DNA from: DATGJX01 sp963830545
GTDB taxonomy: Bacteria > Vulcanimicrobiota > Vulcanimicrobiia > Vulcanimicrobiales > Vulcanimicrobiaceae
Reading direction: 5' to 3'
Assembly: GCA_963830545.1 (NCBI GenBank)
Contig: CAWHMK010000001.1
Location: 1,798,001 to 1,862,000 of the forward strand
DNA length: 64,000 nucleotides
This document shows positions 62,718 through 64,000 of this stretch, piece after piece. Below the pieces are notes generated by a model. The model did not search any database, was not told the origin of the DNA, and saw only the letters and a program-made list of their open reading frames with translations. Made by a program: the position numbers and the translations under genes. Position 1 is the stretch's first letter; every line of letters begins with the position of its first letter.

Positions 62718-63199
62718 TCGCAGCGAACGAACGTCATCCCGTACGCATTTCGATCGCCGGCGGCGCACGTTCCGAGGACTTCGCGGCGGCATTTGCGATC
62801 CGGCGGAGCGTAAAACGTATCGCCTTCGATTTCCGCATCGACTTCCGTAATGAAAGCCGTGTCGACGTAAGGCGCAAACTCGTTGAAAATCTCGGCGCCG
62901 CCGACGATCGCGACTTCGTAATCGCCGCTCGTCATCTCGAACACTTCGCCGACGGAGCGCGCGATTTCGACACCCTGGGGCCAGTACGCGGTATTGCGCG
63001 TTAGGACGATGTTGCGCCGGCGCGAAAGCGGTTTGCCGATCGACTCAAACGTCTTACGCCCCATGACCACGGGCTTGTCGAGCGTCAAACGGCGAAAATG
63101 CTTGAGGTCCTCGGGCAAGTGCCAGGGAAGCGCGCCGCTGCGTCCCATAACGCAATGCCGGTCGTGCGCAACGACGAAGATGACGCGCGGGCGTTTCAC
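62672..63199 (-). CDS. folA: Dihydrofolate reductase
   Basis: The 175-residue enzyme regenerates tetrahydrofolate with NADPH. It has VIFVVAHDRHCVMGRSGALP, WHLPEDLKHFRRLTLDKPVV, MGRKTFESIGKPLSRRRNIV and AIVGGAEIFNEFAPYVDTAF. It starts with GTG one base after the thyA stop, forming the common thyA-folA pair. The C-terminal tail (ANAAVTGGSLNES) overlaps truA on the other strand and may be an extension created by a moved stop. Confidence 0.93.
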   Translation of the reverse strand: MKRPRVIFVVAHDRHCVMGRSGALPWHLPEDLKHFRRLTLDKPVVMGRKTFESIGKPLSRRRNIVLTRNTAYWPQGVEIARSVGEVFEMTSGDYEVAIVGGAEIFNEFAPYVDTAFITEVDAEIEGDTFYAPPDRKCRREVLGTCAAGDRNAYGMTFVRCDYANAAVTGGSLNES

Positions 63200-63200
63200 G

Positions 63201-63995
63201 CTACACGGCGACTTGCGCGCGTATCGGCGGGTGCGCTTCGTAGCCGGCGAAGACGATGTCGTCGAAGCGGTAATCGAAGAGTGAGTGCGGCAGGCGTTTG
63301 AATACGAGAGCCGGCGGAGGAAGCGGATCGCGCGTGAGCTGCAGCTCCGCTTGCTCGATGTGATTCGCGTATAAATGGCAATCGCCGCCGGTCCAGATGA
63401 ACTCGCCGGGCTCGAGATCGCACTGATGCGCGACCATGTGCGTCAAGAGCGCGTACGAGGCGATGTTGAACGGCACGCCCAAGAATGCGTCCGCGCTGCG
63501 TTGATAGAGCTGGCACGAAAGCCGGTTGTTCGCAACGTAGAATTGAAAGAGCACGTGACACGGCGCCAGCGCCATGCGATCGAGTTCACCGGCGTTCCAC
63601 GAGCTGACGATGAGCCTGCGCGAATCGGGATTACGCCGAATCTCCGACAACACGTTCGAAAGCTGATCGATCGTCCGGCCGTCAGGCGCGTTCCACGAGC
63701 GCCATTGTTTCCCGTAGATCGGCCCGAGATCTCCGTTTTGGTCCGCCCATTCGTCCCAAATCGACACGCCGTTTTCTTGCAGCCAGCGTACGTTCGTGTC
63801 GCCGCGCAAAAACCACAGCAGTTCGTACACGATCGATTTCGTGTGAAGCTTTTTCGTCGTGAGCAGCGGAAAGCCGGCATGCAGATTGAAGCGCATCTGG
63901 TAACCGAACACGCTTCGGGTACCGGTTCCGGTACGGTCGTTCTTCTCGGTGCCCTGTTCGACGATGTGGCGGAGGAACTGCAGATACTGTTGCAC
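63201..63995 (-). CDS. thyA: Thymidylate synthase
   Basis: ThyA methylates dUMP with methylene-tetrahydrofolate. The 264-residue protein is complete, with the same length as the E. coli enzyme. It has NDRTGTGTRSVFGYQMRFNL, TKKLHTKSIVYELLWFLRGD, ALAPCHVLFQFYVANNRLSC (catalytic Cys), LYQRSADAFLGVPFNIASYA and GGDCHLYANHIEQAELQLTR. The start is a GTG at 63995, only five bases from the window end, so its promoter is outside. Confidence 0.95.
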   Translation of the reverse strand: MQQYLQFLRHIVEQGTEKNDRTGTGTRSVFGYQMRFNLHAGFPLLTTKKLHTKSIVYELLWFLRGDTNVRWLQENGVSIWDEWADQNGDLGPIYGKQWRSWNAPDGRTIDQLSNVLSEIRRNPDSRRLIVSSWNAGELDRMALAPCHVLFQFYVANNRLSCQLYQRSADAFLGVPFNIASYALLTHMVAHQCDLEPGEFIWTGGDCHLYANHIEQAELQLTRDPLPPPALVFKRLPHSLFDYRFDDIVFAGYEAHPPIRAQVAV

Positions 63996-64000
63996 GTTGC

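Overview
The window is one contiguous, gene-dense stretch of high-GC bacterial chromosome. It holds about 60 protein genes, one structured-RNA candidate, several terminators and a family of short dispersed repeats. I see no rRNA genes, phage, insertion sequence or CRISPR array. Two large TonB-dependent receptors, lipoproteins and rhamnose-type surface sugars point to a cell with an outer membrane. The housekeeping gene pairs (yneA-like gene with lexA, coaX with dusB, greA with lysS) and the LexA boxes look like Firmicutes or other Terrabacteria. A diderm Terrabacterium such as Candidatus Eremiobacterota (WPS-2) would fit, but that is inference. Around fifteen single-base indels interrupt otherwise intact genes, including essential ones such as lysS. 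They look like sequencing or assembly errors, and many lie at AGCT or AGATCT palindromes.

Layout, 0-27 kb. Surface-sugar genes come first (3,5-epimerase end, NeuD-type acetyltransferase, DegT aminotransferase, a PQQ-propeller lipoprotein, rfbC). A sulfate-activation operon follows (cysD, cysNC, TauE/SafE transporter). Next are two related small stress-type proteins, a PLP aminotransferase, a sigma / anti-sigma / bactofilin-like membrane protein operon, rfbD, a second PQQ-propeller protein, and D-lysine 5,6-aminomutase (kamD, kamE). Then come a PilZ protein, GDP-D-rhamnose synthesis (gmd carrying an intein, rmd), a membrane methyltransferase and a cation exporter. A beta-oxidation set (thiolase, 3-hydroxyacyl-CoA dehydrogenase, acyl-CoA dehydrogenase), a tRNA-like RNA on the minus strand, and sucC-sucD close this part.

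Layout, 28-45 kb. A TonB-dependent receptor is followed by a small protein and a methyltransferase, and then by the SOS pair (LysM protein and lexA, with three LexA boxes between them). An orphan PTS EIIC-like permease, a methionine-gamma-lyase-family protein carrying an in-frame repeat insertion, PilZ and FHA proteins come next. The pantothenate/CoA genes panC, coaBC and coaX lead to dusB. Downstream of dusB is a tight four-gene module: class III aminotransferase, SRPBCC protein, acyl-ACP-reductase-like enzyme and an uncharacterised protein. This module is the best candidate here for an undescribed pathway.

Layout, 45-64 kb. A putrescine/GABA catabolic operon (gabT, patA, aldehyde dehydrogenase) is divergent from a PucR regulator. 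Nearby are a second TonB-dependent receptor, a flavin amine oxidase and an APC permease. The window ends with greA, lysS, an aldose epimerase, a DUF5069 protein, truA, folA and thyA.
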